Assembly: GCA_027081115.1 (NCBI GenBank) | Contig: JALWLD010000012.1 | Location: 109,057 to 173,056, forward strand | Source of the DNA: Sulfurovum sp. | GTDB taxonomy: Bacteria > Campylobacterota > Campylobacteria > Campylobacterales > Sulfurovaceae | Length of the DNA stretch: 64,000 bases | Direction: 5' to 3' | Part shown: positions 37,515 through 46,184 of the stretch, piece after piece | Position numbering within the stretch: the first letter of the stretch is position 1 | How the letters are laid out: each line of letters opens with the position of its first letter | Position numbers and translations under genes: made by a program | Notes under the pieces: model-generated | What the model was told of the DNA's origin: nothing | The model's input: the letters and a program-made list of their open reading frames with translations, nothing else | Databases searched by the model: none

Positions 37515-38804
37515 GTGAAAGTTGCAGTAAACAAAATTGATGACGCGAATATTTTGGTAGAAGGTACCATTGAAAACTCTGTGATCGAGAAAAACATAGA
37601 CAAACTTGCCAGAGAAGCTGGTAAGCAGATGAAAGTAGATGGTTTTAGAAAAGGTAAAGTACCTCCACATGTGGTTAAAAAACTTCATGGTGACAAGTTA
37701 AGACAAGATGCTGAACAAGATGCTTTAAAATCATTGATTGATCAAGGTATTGCTGAAGCGGGTGTTGCTCCAACAGATATCATTGGTGAACCAATGTTCA
37801 AAAAGTATGACAAAAAAGATGATGTTATCGATGTAGCCATTGAGATCTCTTTGAAGCCAAATGTTAAGCTTGAGGGTTACGAAAAAGTGATCCCTGCATT
37901 TGAAAAGCCAAAAGCAGATGATAAAGAGGTAGAAGAGAAGCTTTCTGAGATTGCTAAACAGCAGGCACCATTCGAAAAGATCAAGAGAAAAAGAATGGTA
38001 AGAGATGGTGATACGGTGATCATTGACTTTGAAGGTTTTGTTGACGGTGTTGCCTTTGACGGTGGAAAAGCTGAGAAGTTTTCATTGAAGATCGGTTCAG
38101 GTCAATTTATCCCAGGATTTGAAGAGCAGATCATCGGTATGAAATATGACGAAGAGAAAACAGTTTCAGTAACATTCCCAGAAGCGTACCAGTCAGAAGA
38201 TCTTGCAGGTAAAGATGCGGAGTTCAAAGTCGTACTTCACGAAATTCAAGAGCAGGTAGAAGCAGAAGTAAATGATGAGTTTGCACAAAAACTACTTCAA
38301 GATGATAAAGCAACTGTTGAGACTTTAAAAGAGAAACTTTCAGAACAGGTAGTTCAAGAGAAAGTATCTAAAGTCTATAACGAAGAGCTGAAGCCAAAGC
38401 TTATTGAAGCATTGGTAAAACATTTTGACTTCGCATTGCCAAACAATATTGTTGAGCAAGAGATCGATGCAAAGATCAATGCAAAAGCAAGAGAGATGAA
38501 AGAGGAAGAGCTTAACGAGTTCAAAGACAATCCTGAAAAGATCGAAGCACTGCGTGCAGAAGTAAAAGAAGATGCTGAAAATTCAGTAAAAGCAACATTT
38601 ATAGTAGATGCTTTGGCGAAAAAAGAAAACATCGATGTAGCAGATCAAGAAGTATCTCAGGCGATCTACTATGAGTCAATGATGTCTGGTCAAGATCCTG
38701 AACAAGTGATCAAGTACTACACTGACAACAACCTTCTCCCGGCTGTAAAAATGGGAATGATCGAAGATAAACTTTTTGGTAAACTTTTAGGTTTAGATAA
38801 GTAA
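37515..38804 (+). CDS. tig: Trigger factor
   Basis: Trigger factor is the ribosome-bound chaperone and peptidyl-prolyl isomerase that meets nascent chains at the exit tunnel. The ribosome-binding signature is in REAGKQMKVDGFRKGKVPPHVV near residue 45. The FKBP domain spans about 155-240 (GDTVIIDFEGFVDG to KDAEFKVVLHEI). The C-terminal helical arms follow. Length (429 aa) is typical. The start is a GTG at 37515 with AAAGGA upstream. It is divergent from mutY and ends in a good terminator. Confidence 0.96.
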   Translation: MKVAVNKIDDANILVEGTIENSVIEKNIDKLAREAGKQMKVDGFRKGKVPPHVVKKLHGDKLRQDAEQDALKSLIDQGIAEAGVAPTDIIGEPMFKKYDKKDDVIDVAIEISLKPNVKLEGYEKVIPAFEKPKADDKEVEEKLSEIAKQQAPFEKIKRKRMVRDGDTVIIDFEGFVDGVAFDGGKAEKFSLKIGSGQFIPGFEEQIIGMKYDEEKTVSVTFPEAYQSEDLAGKDAEFKVVLHEIQEQVEAEVNDEFAQKLLQDDKATVETLKEKLSEQVVQEKVSKVYNEELKPKLIEALVKHFDFALPNNIVEQEIDAKINAKAREMKEEELNEFKDNPEKIEALRAEVKEDAENSVKATFIVDALAKKENIDVADQEVSQAIYYESMMSGQDPEQVIKYYTDNNLLPAVKMGMIEDKLFGKLLGLDK

Positions 38805-38818
38805 GAATCGTAGCCATG

Positions 38819-38849
38819 CATAAGGTGGATCTTCCCATCTTATGTTTTT
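38819..38849 (+). terminator. Intrinsic terminator of tig
   Basis: A 10-bp stem (CATAAGGTGG with CCCATCTTATG allowing one G-U) encloses a 6-nt loop and is directly followed by TTTTT. This is the best textbook rho-independent terminator in the window. Confidence 0.85.
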
Positions 38850-38923
38850 CACTGTTAACCATTCTAATGTATATTCAAGCAGATCAAACAATCTATTTAA
38901 CTATCTATTAAAAAAGGCACATT

Positions 38924-39511
38924 ATGAGTTATATTCCATACGTTGTAGAGCAGACAGGCAGAGGCGAAAGATCTTACGATATCTATTCACGATTGTTGAA
39001 AGACCGTATTATCATGTTAAGTGGTGAGGTAAATGACCAGGTGGCATCTTCAATTGTTGCACAACTTCTTTTTCTTGAAGCACAAGACCCTGATAAGGAT
39101 ATCTACTTCTATATCAACTCTCCAGGTGGCGTAATCACGTCAGGATTGTCTATGTTTGATACGATGAATTATATCAAGCCGGATATTGTGACTATCTGTA
39201 TCGGCCAGGCAGCTTCTATGGGTGCATTTCTTTTGGCTTCAGGGACAAAAGGGAAGCGTTATGCCCTTCCGAATGCACGTATTATGATCCACCAGCCTTC
39301 GGGTGGTGCACAGGGTCAGTCTACGGATATTCAGATCCAGGCACAAGAGATCCAGAGACTTAAAGATACACTCAACCATATCTTGGCAGAGAAGACAGGT
39401 AAAAAAGCGAAGCAGATCGAAAAAGATACAGAGCGTGACAACTTTATGTCTGCACAAGAAGCAATGGACTACGGTCTTATTGATAAAGTACTTACAAAAA
39501 GTTTTTCATAG
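38924..39511 (+). CDS. clpP: ATP-dependent Clp protease proteolytic subunit
   Basis: ClpP forms the 14-subunit serine protease chamber that degrades proteins fed by ClpX or ClpA. The catalytic triad is S98 ([14 protein letters not shown]), H123 (MIHQPSGG) and D172 ([11 protein letters not shown]). Length is 195 aa and only a short propeptide, if any, is present. It follows tig, as in many bacteria, and is 3 nt upstream of def. Confidence 0.97.
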   Translation: MSYIPYVVEQTGRGERSYDIYSRLLKDRIIMLSGEVNDQVASSIVAQLLFLEAQDPDKDIYFYINSPGGVITSGLSMFDTMNYIKPDIVTICIGQAASMGAFLLASGTKGKRYALPNARIMIHQPSGGAQGQSTDIQIQAQEIQRLKDTLNHILAEKTGKKAKQIEKDTERDNFMSAQEAMDYGLIDKVLTKSFS

Positions 39512-39514
39512 ATC

Positions 39515-40060
39515 ATGATTAGAGAAATTGTTGTTTATCCGGATAAAAGACTTAAACTTATCTCTAAAGAGGTATGTTCTTTTGATGATACATTACATGA
39601 ATTGCTAGACGATATGTACGATACCATGCGTTCAAAAAATGGTGTAGGATTGGCAGCTATTCAGGTAGGAGTAGACCTTCGTGCACTCATTATTAACATT
39701 CCTCTTGAAGACAAAGAGGGAGACTCATACGGTGAAGAACATGATGCCAACGATCAGCCAAAAGAGAATACTCTTGAGATGATCAACCCTATGATTCTTG
39801 AAAAAGACGGATCTGAAAAGTTTCAGGAAGGATGCCTCTCTATCCCCGGTGTCTATGAAGATGTTGAGCGTGCAAAACATGTAAAAGTGGAATACTTTGA
39901 CCGTTATGGAGAAAAACAGATCATAGAAGATGATGGTTTTTTAGCTATCGCCATACAACATGAGATGGACCATTTAGACGGGAAAGTATTTATAGAAAAA
40001 CTCTCTTTTTTAAAACGAAAAAAGTTTGAAAAAGAGTGGGCTAAAAGGCTAAAAGCCTAA
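39515..40060 (+). CDS. def: Peptide deformylase
   Basis: Def removes the formyl group from nascent proteins. Motif 1 is GVGLAAIQ (44-50), motif 2 EGCLS with metal ligand C107, and motif 3 QHEMDH with H149, E150 and H153. Residues about 64-88 form an acidic insertion (LEDKEGDSYGEEHDANDQPK) relative to the E. coli enzyme. Length 181 aa. It is 3 nt after clpP and surely co-transcribed with it. The three genes tig-clpP-def act together on new and damaged proteins. Confidence 0.96.
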   Translation: MIREIVVYPDKRLKLISKEVCSFDDTLHELLDDMYDTMRSKNGVGLAAIQVGVDLRALIINIPLEDKEGDSYGEEHDANDQPKENTLEMINPMILEKDGSEKFQEGCLSIPGVYEDVERAKHVKVEYFDRYGEKQIIEDDGFLAIAIQHEMDHLDGKVFIEKLSFLKRKKFEKEWAKRLKA

Positions 40061-40160
40061 GAAACGGTGATCTTGCATCAAATCCTTACTATACCAAAGA
40101 AGAGCAAGTTGAAGTTTATGGAGATAACACCTATCATGATCTGTCAGCTTTCTCCTAGAT
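40047..40160 (+). pseudogene. Possible C-terminal gene remnant between def and comM
   Basis: A plus-strand frame overlapping the def stop stays open to a TAG at 40158-40160 and ends with the protein-like string SNPYYTKEEQVEVYGDNTY followed by HDLSAFS. It has no ATG, GTG or TTG in frame. The amino-acid make-up is unlike random A+T-rich translation. It could be the tail of a lost gene or chance; confidence is low. Confidence 0.2.
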
Positions 40161-40166
40161 AACTGT

Positions 40167-40172
40167 TATAAT
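40167..40172 (+). promoter_or_regulatory. comM promoter, -10 box
   Basis: TATAAT overlaps the left edge of the 33-bp palindrome, with no recognisable -35 box. The start site would fall inside the palindrome. Confidence 0.55.
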
Positions 40173-40203
40173 TAAAAATATGTCAATTTGACATATTTTT
40201 AAT
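40171..40203. promoter_or_regulatory. 33-bp perfect palindrome at the comM start site
   Basis: ATTAAAAATATGTCAA and TTGACATATTTTTAAT are perfectly complementary 16-nt arms around a single T. The core TGTCAA-T-TTGACA looks like an operator half-site pair for a dimeric regulator. As RNA it also forms an A/U-rich hairpin with internal U5, so a terminator role after def is the alternative. Overlap with TATAAT favours an operator. Confidence 0.65.
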
Positions 40204-40218
40204 CTCTCCCTCCAAACT

Positions 40219-41823
40219 GTGCCACAATGTAGTATGAATGCGCAAATAGATAGTGGTACTCCACCCCAGAAGAAACAGGTTAAAATTAAACAAAAATCCA
40301 AAGAGAAAAGTATTGTCAACACCTTGACATCTGCAACACTTGAAGGTGTCAATGCCAAAGTCATTGAGGTGGAAGCCACCTTTACAAAAGGTCTACCCGG
40401 TTTTGCAGTGGTTGGTTTGGCCAGTTCGGATATACAGGAGTCTAAGGAGCGCACAAAGTCAGCGCTGTTGACAAATGATTTTGTTTTTCCGCCTCTTAAG
40501 ATAACTGTCAACCTTTCTCCCAGTGATATTAAAAAAAGTGGTACACATCTTGACTTGGCCATAGCCCTACTCATTGCTTTACATAAAAACAACATAGACG
40601 AAGAGGGACTTTTTGTCTTTGGAGAGCTTGGTTTGGATGGAAAGGTTAAAACATCTTCTATGCTTTTTCCTTTGGTCCTCTCTCTTAAAGAGCAAGGCTT
40701 GATCAAAAGAGCCATTGTACCTAAGGAGTCTATCGTCTACCTTTCTCACATTTCCGGTGTGGATTTTATTGCAGTAGAGACACTCAGTGAAGCATTGGAG
40801 ATAGTTAAAAACAAAAATTTCAAAGCCAATGTACAAGCTTTCTCTTACGACTCAAAATGTATGATGATCTATGAAACACCTTACTATTTTGAACAAAGGT
40901 ACGAGAGTGATTTTTTAGATGTCAAAGGGCAGAGTGTTGCAAAACGTGCATCACTCATTGCAGCAGCAGGGATGCATAACTTTTTAATGGAGGGTAACCC
41001 AGGCTGTGGTAAGAGCATGATCGCCAAACGTATTAAAGATATCTTGCCACCCCTCTATGAAGAGGAGATACTCTCTATTGCCAAACATCAGTTTCTAGAT
41101 GGCCTAACTCCTGATTTTAAAGCCTTGCGTCCCATGAGAGGCCCACACCATACCGCAACGTCAGCTTCTATCTTTGGTGGAGGTTCAAGCACCGCCAAAA
41201 TTGGAGAAGTGGCACTGGCCAATAAAGGCATACTTTTTTTTGATGAACTGCCACACTTCTCAAAAAATGTTTTGGAAGCCCTGCGGGAGCCCCTGCAAGA
41301 CAAAAAAGTACATATTGCTCGTGTCAACGCCAAAATAGAATATGAAGCAGACATTATGTTTGTAGCCGCACAAAACCCTTGTCCCTGTGGGAACCTGCTC
41401 TCAAAAGTAAAAGTCTGTCGATGTTCAGAAGTAGAGATCAAACGCTATGAGAACAAACTTTCTGACCCTTTCCTCGATCGTATCGATCTGTTTGTGGTAA
41501 TGCAGGAGATACAGAGTAGTGACAAAGGAGATATTTCTTCCAAAGAGATGCATGAAGCAGTACTCTGTGCCTTTAAGATGCAAAAACAAAGAGGACAGAA
41601 ACGACTCAATGGTAAATTGAATGAAGAGGAGATAGAGAGTTATTGTGTATTGGCAGAGGATTCCAAAAAGATACTCGAAGGGGCTATTGCCAAGTTTGCC
41701 CTTTCACATCGTTCCATTGCTTCGGTTAAAAAGATAGGCAGAACGATTGCAGATTTACATGGGCATAGAGTGATTGAAAAGAGTGATATTTTAGAAGCTT
41801 TGAGCTATAGAAGAAGAAAGTAG
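40219..41823 (+). CDS. comM: YifB/ComM-family Mg-chelatase-like AAA+ protein
   Basis: ComM is a hexameric helicase that promotes branch migration during natural transformation. The N-terminal ChlI-like domain spans about residues 35-200 (GVNAKVIEVEATFTKGLPG, then VGLASSDIQESKER). Walker A is GNPGCGKS near residue 260, Walker B is ILFFDELPHF near 340, and the C-terminal helical domain ends in EALSYRRRK. The start is uncertain: GTG 40219 or ATG 40234 give a 30-residue basic leader that most homologues lack. Confidence 0.9.
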   Translation: MPQCSMNAQIDSGTPPQKKQVKIKQKSKEKSIVNTLTSATLEGVNAKVIEVEATFTKGLPGFAVVGLASSDIQESKERTKSALLTNDFVFPPLKITVNLSPSDIKKSGTHLDLAIALLIALHKNNIDEEGLFVFGELGLDGKVKTSSMLFPLVLSLKEQGLIKRAIVPKESIVYLSHISGVDFIAVETLSEALEIVKNKNFKANVQAFSYDSKCMMIYETPYYFEQRYESDFLDVKGQSVAKRASLIAAAGMHNFLMEGNPGCGKSMIAKRIKDILPPLYEEEILSIAKHQFLDGLTPDFKALRPMRGPHHTATSASIFGGGSSTAKIGEVALANKGILFFDELPHFSKNVLEALREPLQDKKVHIARVNAKIEYEADIMFVAAQNPCPCGNLLSKVKVCRCSEVEIKRYENKLSDPFLDRIDLFVVMQEIQSSDKGDISSKEMHEAVLCAFKMQKQRGQKRLNGKLNEEEIESYCVLAEDSKKILEGAIAKFALSHRSIASVKKIGRTIADLHGHRVIEKSDILEALSYRRRK

Positions 41824-41832
41824 GATCTGCGG

Positions 41833-41854
41833 GCTGCTGTGTCCCCACAGCAGC
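41833..41854. terminator. Hairpin between convergent comM and yeiH-like genes
   Basis: A perfect 9-bp G+C-rich stem GCTGCTGTG/CACAGCAGC with loop TCCC lies 9 nt after comM and 20 nt from the stop of the convergent gene, so it is likely bidirectional. Confidence 0.65.
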
Positions 41855-41874
41855 ATATAAAATGCCGGTATCTC

Positions 41875-42960
41875 TTAAAAGACTTCTACAACCAGTTTTG
41901 TAACCATAAATCCACCCACTACAAGCCATACGAACATGGTTAACGCAGTATAGATAGGTGCGAGTCCAAGCCCTTTAAATTTGGAGAAGATCGTTCCCAT
42001 ACCAAGTGCTGTCATAGCCATTGTAAGCAAGAAAGTATCGATCTCGTTAATAACATCTACAATATTTTGAGGTATAAGGTGGAAAGAGTTAAACCCTGCC
42101 ACCATAATGAAATAGACTGCAAACCAAGGGATGACCAGTTTGGTCTTTTCGTTTCTCTCTCCACCGGCTTTTTTGGCATCCCATGCAAGGTAGAGACCAA
42201 GGACAATAAGCATTGGTGCGATCATAATGACTCTTGTCATTTTAACAATAACCGCAGCATCTGCCATCTCGGTAGGTGCACCCGGTACTGAAGCAGGTAC
42301 GGCAACCACTTGTGCCACTTCATGAATGGTACCACCTACATAAATACCAAACTCTCTGGCTGTCATATGTAAAAAGCCGGTAGCATGTTCAATCATTGTC
42401 GTGTAAAGTACAGGGTAGAGGAACATAGAGATAGTTCCAAAAAGAACAACCATTGAGACGGCAATAGCTGTTTTATACTCTTCTGCTTTAAGTACAGGTT
42501 CTGTGGCAAGTACTGCTGCTGCACCACACACTGCTGCACCTGATGCGGTCAAGATGGAAGTATCTTTCTCCATACCAAAGATCTTTGTTCCTACCCATGA
42601 ACCAATGATCAGTGTAGAGGTTAACATGATGAGTGAGACGAGGAACCCATCCATACCGACTTCAGCGATCTGTTGAAAGGTAATTCTAAATCCGTAAAGT
42701 ACAATGGCAAAACGAAGGATCTTTTTTCCTGAAAACGTAATACCTGACTGCCAGGCATCAGGGGTTTGATTGTGTAGAGTGTTGGCATAAAAGATACCCA
42801 TAACAATACCAATAACCAGAGGAGAGAGCCCCAAGGCTTTGATCGGTCCCAATCCTGCTATATAGGTTGCTGCTGCTGCAAAGATAGCGACAAAAATGAT
42901 ACCGCTCATTGTACCTGCTCTATTTTGTTTAGAAAATGGCATTTTTACCCTTTTGTTCAA
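41875..42960 (-). CDS. YeiH-family (UPF0324) membrane protein, putative sulfate/sulfite exporter
   Basis: A polytopic inner-membrane protein (about 10 helices) of the YeiH/UPF0324 family. Recognisable stretches are SPLVIGIVMGIFYANT, GKKILRFAIVLYGFRI, LTASGAAVCGAAAVLATEPV and VGGTIHEVAQVVA near residue 210. The family is annotated as putative sulfate exporter; some members are linked to sulfite or sulfonate metabolism. Length is 361 aa. In E. coli the homologous yeiH adjoins the LysR gene yeiE, the same arrangement as here, which supports a regulatory pair. Confidence 0.88.
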   Translation of the reverse strand: MNKRVKMPFSKQNRAGTMSGIIFVAIFAAAATYIAGLGPIKALGLSPLVIGIVMGIFYANTLHNQTPDAWQSGITFSGKKILRFAIVLYGFRITFQQIAEVGMDGFLVSLIMLTSTLIIGSWVGTKIFGMEKDTSILTASGAAVCGAAAVLATEPVLKAEEYKTAIAVSMVVLFGTISMFLYPVLYTTMIEHATGFLHMTAREFGIYVGGTIHEVAQVVAVPASVPGAPTEMADAAVIVKMTRVIMIAPMLIVLGLYLAWDAKKAGGERNEKTKLVIPWFAVYFIMVAGFNSFHLIPQNIVDVINEIDTFLLTMAMTALGMGTIFSKFKGLGLAPIYTALTMFVWLVVGGFMVTKLVVEVF

Positions 42961-42982
42961 AATTATTGATTAATTTTTAGAA

Positions 42983-43006
42983 ATTCTACCATAATCTTGA
43001 TATAAT
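42983..43006. promoter_or_regulatory. Divergent promoters of the yeiH-like and LysR genes
   Basis: TATAAT at 43001-43006 faces the LysR gene. TAGAAT on the minus strand (42988-42983) faces the exporter gene. The spacer is A+T-rich with several ATTAAT-type dyads where a LysR regulator could bind, but no single T-N11-A site is clearly best. Confidence 0.45.
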
Positions 43007-43065
43007 AGAAAATTAATTCAATAAAGTAAGATAATAAATTTAATAGATAACCCAAAGAGGAAGAA

Positions 43066-43977
43066 ATGAAATTAACATTAAGGCAAATGCAGATTTTTTT
43101 AAATGTTGTCAAGTCAGGACACCTGACCAATGTAGCAAAAGATATGAATTTGAGTCAATCAGCCATCTCTATGTCTATCAAAGAGTTGGAAAACATTTTA
43201 GGCAGACCGGTTTTTGACAGGATCAATAAAAAGCTGGTACTTAACGAGGTAGGGCGAGCTTTTTATCAGGAGGTTGACCCTATTTTCAAGAAGCTGGCCG
43301 ATATAGAGTATGAGTTTAAAAACTCTGAAAACAAAGGTATGATCCGTGTGGGTGCAAGTACCACGATTGTGGATTATTTGATGCCTTCGATCATCTGTTC
43401 GTATATGTCTTCGTATCCTGATGTCAAGATCACACTCAAAGAGGGTAATACCAAAGAGATTACAGCGATGGTACAGGAAGGTAGCATAGATGTGGCTTTT
43501 GTTGAAGGACTGGTTACTGGTTCAGATATCATTAAAGAGAAGATCGGTGTAGATGAACTGGTGATTGTCACCGCCGATAAAAAACTTGCAGAACCTTGTT
43601 ATATAGACGAATTGGCAGAGAAACGTTGGATACTCAGAGAAGAGGGTTCAGGTACAAGAGAAGTCTTTTTAAATTACATTAAAGACAAAGTAGACAACCT
43701 CAATATCTTTTTTGAATTGGGACACACGGAGTCGATCAAAAGTATTTTGATGAATCGTGAATGTTTGACCTGTATCTCTAAAATTTCTGTAGAGAATGAA
43801 CTTAAAGAAGAGAAACTACATAAAGTGGATGTGAAAAATTTTGAGTGCAAAAGAGACTTCTTAATGATTTACCATAAAGACAAATATCACAGTAATCTCT
43901 TTGAGAAATTCCTTTTCTTCTCTAAAAAACTGATGGTTCAGATGATTGATGGATCTACCAAAATAAATATAAAATAA
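43066..43977 (+). CDS. LysR-family transcriptional regulator (YeiE-like)
   Basis: The winged helix-turn-helix is at residues 1-60 (LRQMQIFLNVVKSGHLTNVA, then LSQSAISMSIKELENILG). The effector domain covers about 90-300 and resembles the CysB/YeiE type-2 periplasmic-binding fold, with IRVGASTTIVDYLMP at its start. Length 303 aa. It is divergent from the exporter gene and most likely controls it and itself in response to a small anion such as sulfite. The ligand is inferred from the E. coli YeiE-YeiH pairing only. Confidence 0.9.
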   Translation: MKLTLRQMQIFLNVVKSGHLTNVAKDMNLSQSAISMSIKELENILGRPVFDRINKKLVLNEVGRAFYQEVDPIFKKLADIEYEFKNSENKGMIRVGASTTIVDYLMPSIICSYMSSYPDVKITLKEGNTKEITAMVQEGSIDVAFVEGLVTGSDIIKEKIGVDELVIVTADKKLAEPCYIDELAEKRWILREEGSGTREVFLNYIKDKVDNLNIFFELGHTESIKSILMNRECLTCISKISVENELKEEKLHKVDVKNFECKRDFLMIYHKDKYHSNLFEKFLFFSKKLMVQMIDGSTKINIK

Positions 43978-43983
43978 TACTCT

Positions 43984-44565
43984 TTAAGCCTCAGACTCTT
44001 TGAGGCTTTTTAGTGCTTCTTTATATTCATGAGGATGATTCAAGTTGACAAAGAATGCCTCCTCTTCAAAGTCTACATATCTCGTAGTAACCTTTTGTAA
44101 AATATTGCCTAGCTTATGCTGGTTATTTTTTATGCCCTCCTGTATAAAAGGGAGTATGGCACGGTGGTAGATACCACAAAGTGGCTGTTTCCCTCTCTCT
44201 GTTCTTGCTATAATGACATCTGCATCAGCTATGTGTTTCATCAATTTGTCAATAACTGCGCCATTGACAAAAGGAGCATCCACAGACAAGACAAATATTG
44301 CTTCTTCATCCAAGGTTTCAAACACGGAGGCCAGTCCAACGATAGGTGAACTCTCAGGGTATCTGTCATAAATGACCTTTGAAGGAAAGTTAAATTTCTC
44401 CTCTTTACTTGAGAGATAGACTTTTTCAAACATCTTTGAGAGTCTGTTGTACTGGTATTCGCTCAGTGTATCGAAGCCAGCAAAAGGGAGTAGGGCCTTG
44501 TCCTGACCCATACGTGAACTTTGGCCTCCTGCAAAGAGTACAGCAGGTATATTATTATAGTGCAT
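43984..44565 (-). CDS. mobA: Molybdenum cofactor guanylyltransferase
   Basis: MobA attaches GMP to molybdopterin to make the bis-MGD cofactor of formate dehydrogenase, nitrate reductase and similar enzymes. The nucleotide-binding signature is AVLFAGGQSSRMGQDKALLP at residues 8-27, followed by the metal-binding LSVDAPFV near 95. Length (193 aa) is normal. Its start overlaps the end of the MFS gene by 11 nt, so it is the last gene of a four-gene operon. Confidence 0.94.
   Translation of the reverse strand: MHYNNIPAVLFAGGQSSRMGQDKALLPFAGFDTLSEYQYNRLSKMFEKVYLSSKEEKFNFPSKVIYDRYPESSPIVGLASVFETLDEEAIFVLSVDAPFVNGAVIDKLMKHIADADVIIARTERGKQPLCGIYHRAILPFIQEGIKNNQHKLGNILQKVTTRYVDFEEEAFFVNLNHPHEYKEALKSLKESEA
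43986..44011 (+). terminator. Terminator of the LysR gene, embedded in the mobA 3' end
   Basis: An 8-bp stem AAGCCTCA/TGAGGCTT with a 7-nt loop and trailing T run begins 9 nt after the LysR stop. Read on the other strand it encodes the last residues and stop of mobA (SLKESEA), so one sequence serves both purposes. Confidence 0.7.
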
Positions 44566-45679
44566 TGACTAAGTCCTTTTTTCGTTTTTGGTGTACCCAA
44601 AGCACCATAAATGACATGAAGGTAATGAGGGACTCAATAAGGAAAATATGCTCTCCGTAAATTTGCCCTGAAAGTATAGCGCCTACGGAGCCCCCAAGAC
44701 CAAAAGCGATACCTAAAAAGAACTGCTGAGCGAGTTTTTTTTGTGTATAGAGAGAAAAGACATAGGTAATGGCTGCAGTATGGTAGAGTGCGAAAGAGAT
44801 GGCATGCAGCGACTGTGAAGCAAACGTCAGCGTAACTGAGTCAGGGTAAAGGTAGAGAATCATCCAGCGTGCAGAGGTTACCAGCGTAGCAAATTTTAAA
44901 ATATTCAGCAGGTTACGTTGTAACAGTGGTCCCTGAAAGTAAAGCATGACCACTTCACAAATAACACCAAAGCTCCACATCCAGGATGTAACTTCCAAAG
45001 AGATACCATGTTCTGTCTGATAGATAGTAAAAAAGTTGTAAAAGCCACCAAAACCAACCTGCATTAGAAATACAGAGAGCCAAAATGCCCAATATCTATT
45101 CAATGAGAAGGAGCTGTTGTCTTGTATACTTGGATGGTCCGGAGTATCGTGTCTTACCAGTATGGCTCCAAAGATCAGAGTAAGAAATGCAGTGGCAGAC
45201 AAATAGTAAAGTGCCTCGTAAGGGTTTTCAAGTATCTTTCCAAGCCAGAGCGCAATGGCCATGAATCCTAATGAACCCCAAAGACGTACTTTCCCATAAT
45301 GGCTTTGGGAGAGAGAGGCCAGCGCAATGGTCTCTACATAGGGAAGAGAGATACCCATGGATGCACCAAAAAGAAGATTGGCTATAAAATAGAACCAAAA
45401 AGTATCAACAGTAGCTAAAAAAAGCAGGGTGCCAATAAAGGTCATGAGTAGTGCAAAAAGGTAGACTTTAAATGTCAGTGCCAAAAAGTGGCGAAAGACA
45501 AAAGGGAGTAAAAAGCGCATAAATGGTGCTGCTGCGTATACCACACCTACTTCTACTGTTGAGTAACCAAGCTCAAGCAGTACTTTGGGCATAAAGATAA
45601 TATATACCCCTACCAGAGAAAAGTAGAAGAAGTAGTAGGCACTCAAAAAGAGTGAAAGGGAAGGGTTACTCTTTGTCAT
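44555..45679 (-). CDS. Major facilitator superfamily transporter
   Basis: The protein has about 12 hydrophobic helices in 374 aa. The opening ALSLFLSAYYFFYFSLVGVY-like region (SLSLFLSAYYFFYFSLVGVY) and the GASMGISLPYVETIALASLS stretch resemble the LacY-related MFS_1-like / 3-phenylpropionate permease group. Substrate is unknown. It overlaps the RDD gene by 14 nt upstream and mobA by 11 nt downstream. Operon position with mobA suggests nothing firm about substrate; molybdate transport is not typical of this family. Confidence 0.85.
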   Translation of the reverse strand: MTKSNPSLSLFLSAYYFFYFSLVGVYIIFMPKVLLELGYSTVEVGVVYAAAPFMRFLLPFVFRHFLALTFKVYLFALLMTFIGTLLFLATVDTFWFYFIANLLFGASMGISLPYVETIALASLSQSHYGKVRLWGSLGFMAIALWLGKILENPYEALYYLSATAFLTLIFGAILVRHDTPDHPSIQDNSSFSLNRYWAFWLSVFLMQVGFGGFYNFFTIYQTEHGISLEVTSWMWSFGVICEVVMLYFQGPLLQRNLLNILKFATLVTSARWMILYLYPDSVTLTFASQSLHAISFALYHTAAITYVFSLYTQKKLAQQFFLGIAFGLGGSVGAILSGQIYGEHIFLIESLITFMSFMVLWVHQKRKKDLVNAL

Positions 45680-46184
45680 GGTCTTTTGCCGGTATCCTGA
45701 CTACAGCGGTTGCTGTAAGCAGGTCATGCAGTGTTTTGTGATCTTTTCTGAAAAACATCATGAACCAGCCAAAAAATGTAAAAAGAGACAAGATGGCAGA
45801 GAGATTTCTAAATACGATAATAAATAGTGTAGGACGTTTGCCTGTCTGAGAGTCAATAAGACTCAAATTGTAGGCACGATAACCCGGTGTCTGACCGGTT
45901 TTCCACATAAATAGTGTCTGTACAATGACAAGAGGAACCAAAATGTAGACCCAGCCTAACAGTTTATGTTCAGCAAAGCCCTCTCTTCCTCCCATGATAA
46001 AATAAAACACTAGATACATAATAGGCATAACAAGCATAAATGCATCTGTTAAAAATGCTTTTATTTTCAATCCGGCAGAGGCATATGGGGTATAAGACTG
46101 AGTCTCTTTTTCTGAAAGAGGTTTTTTACTCTCAGTCTGTTTTATGTTACCCTGTTTTACCTCTCTGAATCGCTGTTTAGCCAT
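45666..46184 (-). CDS. RDD-family membrane protein
   Basis: A polar, charged N-terminal 45 residues precede three hydrophobic helices with the RDD signature: YASAGLKIKAFLTDAFMLVM (Arg replaced by Lys, Asp kept) and GYRAYNLSLIDSQTG. The family is of broad, poorly defined transport or stress function. The ATG at 46184 overlaps the stop of the upstream beta-barrel gene (TAATG) and is preferred over the TTG at 46196. Product 172 aa. Confidence 0.82.
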   Translation of the reverse strand: MAKQRFREVKQGNIKQTESKKPLSEKETQSYTPYASAGLKIKAFLTDAFMLVMPIMYLVFYFIMGGREGFAEHKLLGWVYILVPLVIVQTLFMWKTGQTPGYRAYNLSLIDSQTGKRPTLFIIVFRNLSAILSLFTFFGWFMMFFRKDHKTLHDLLTATAVVRIPAKDHDKE

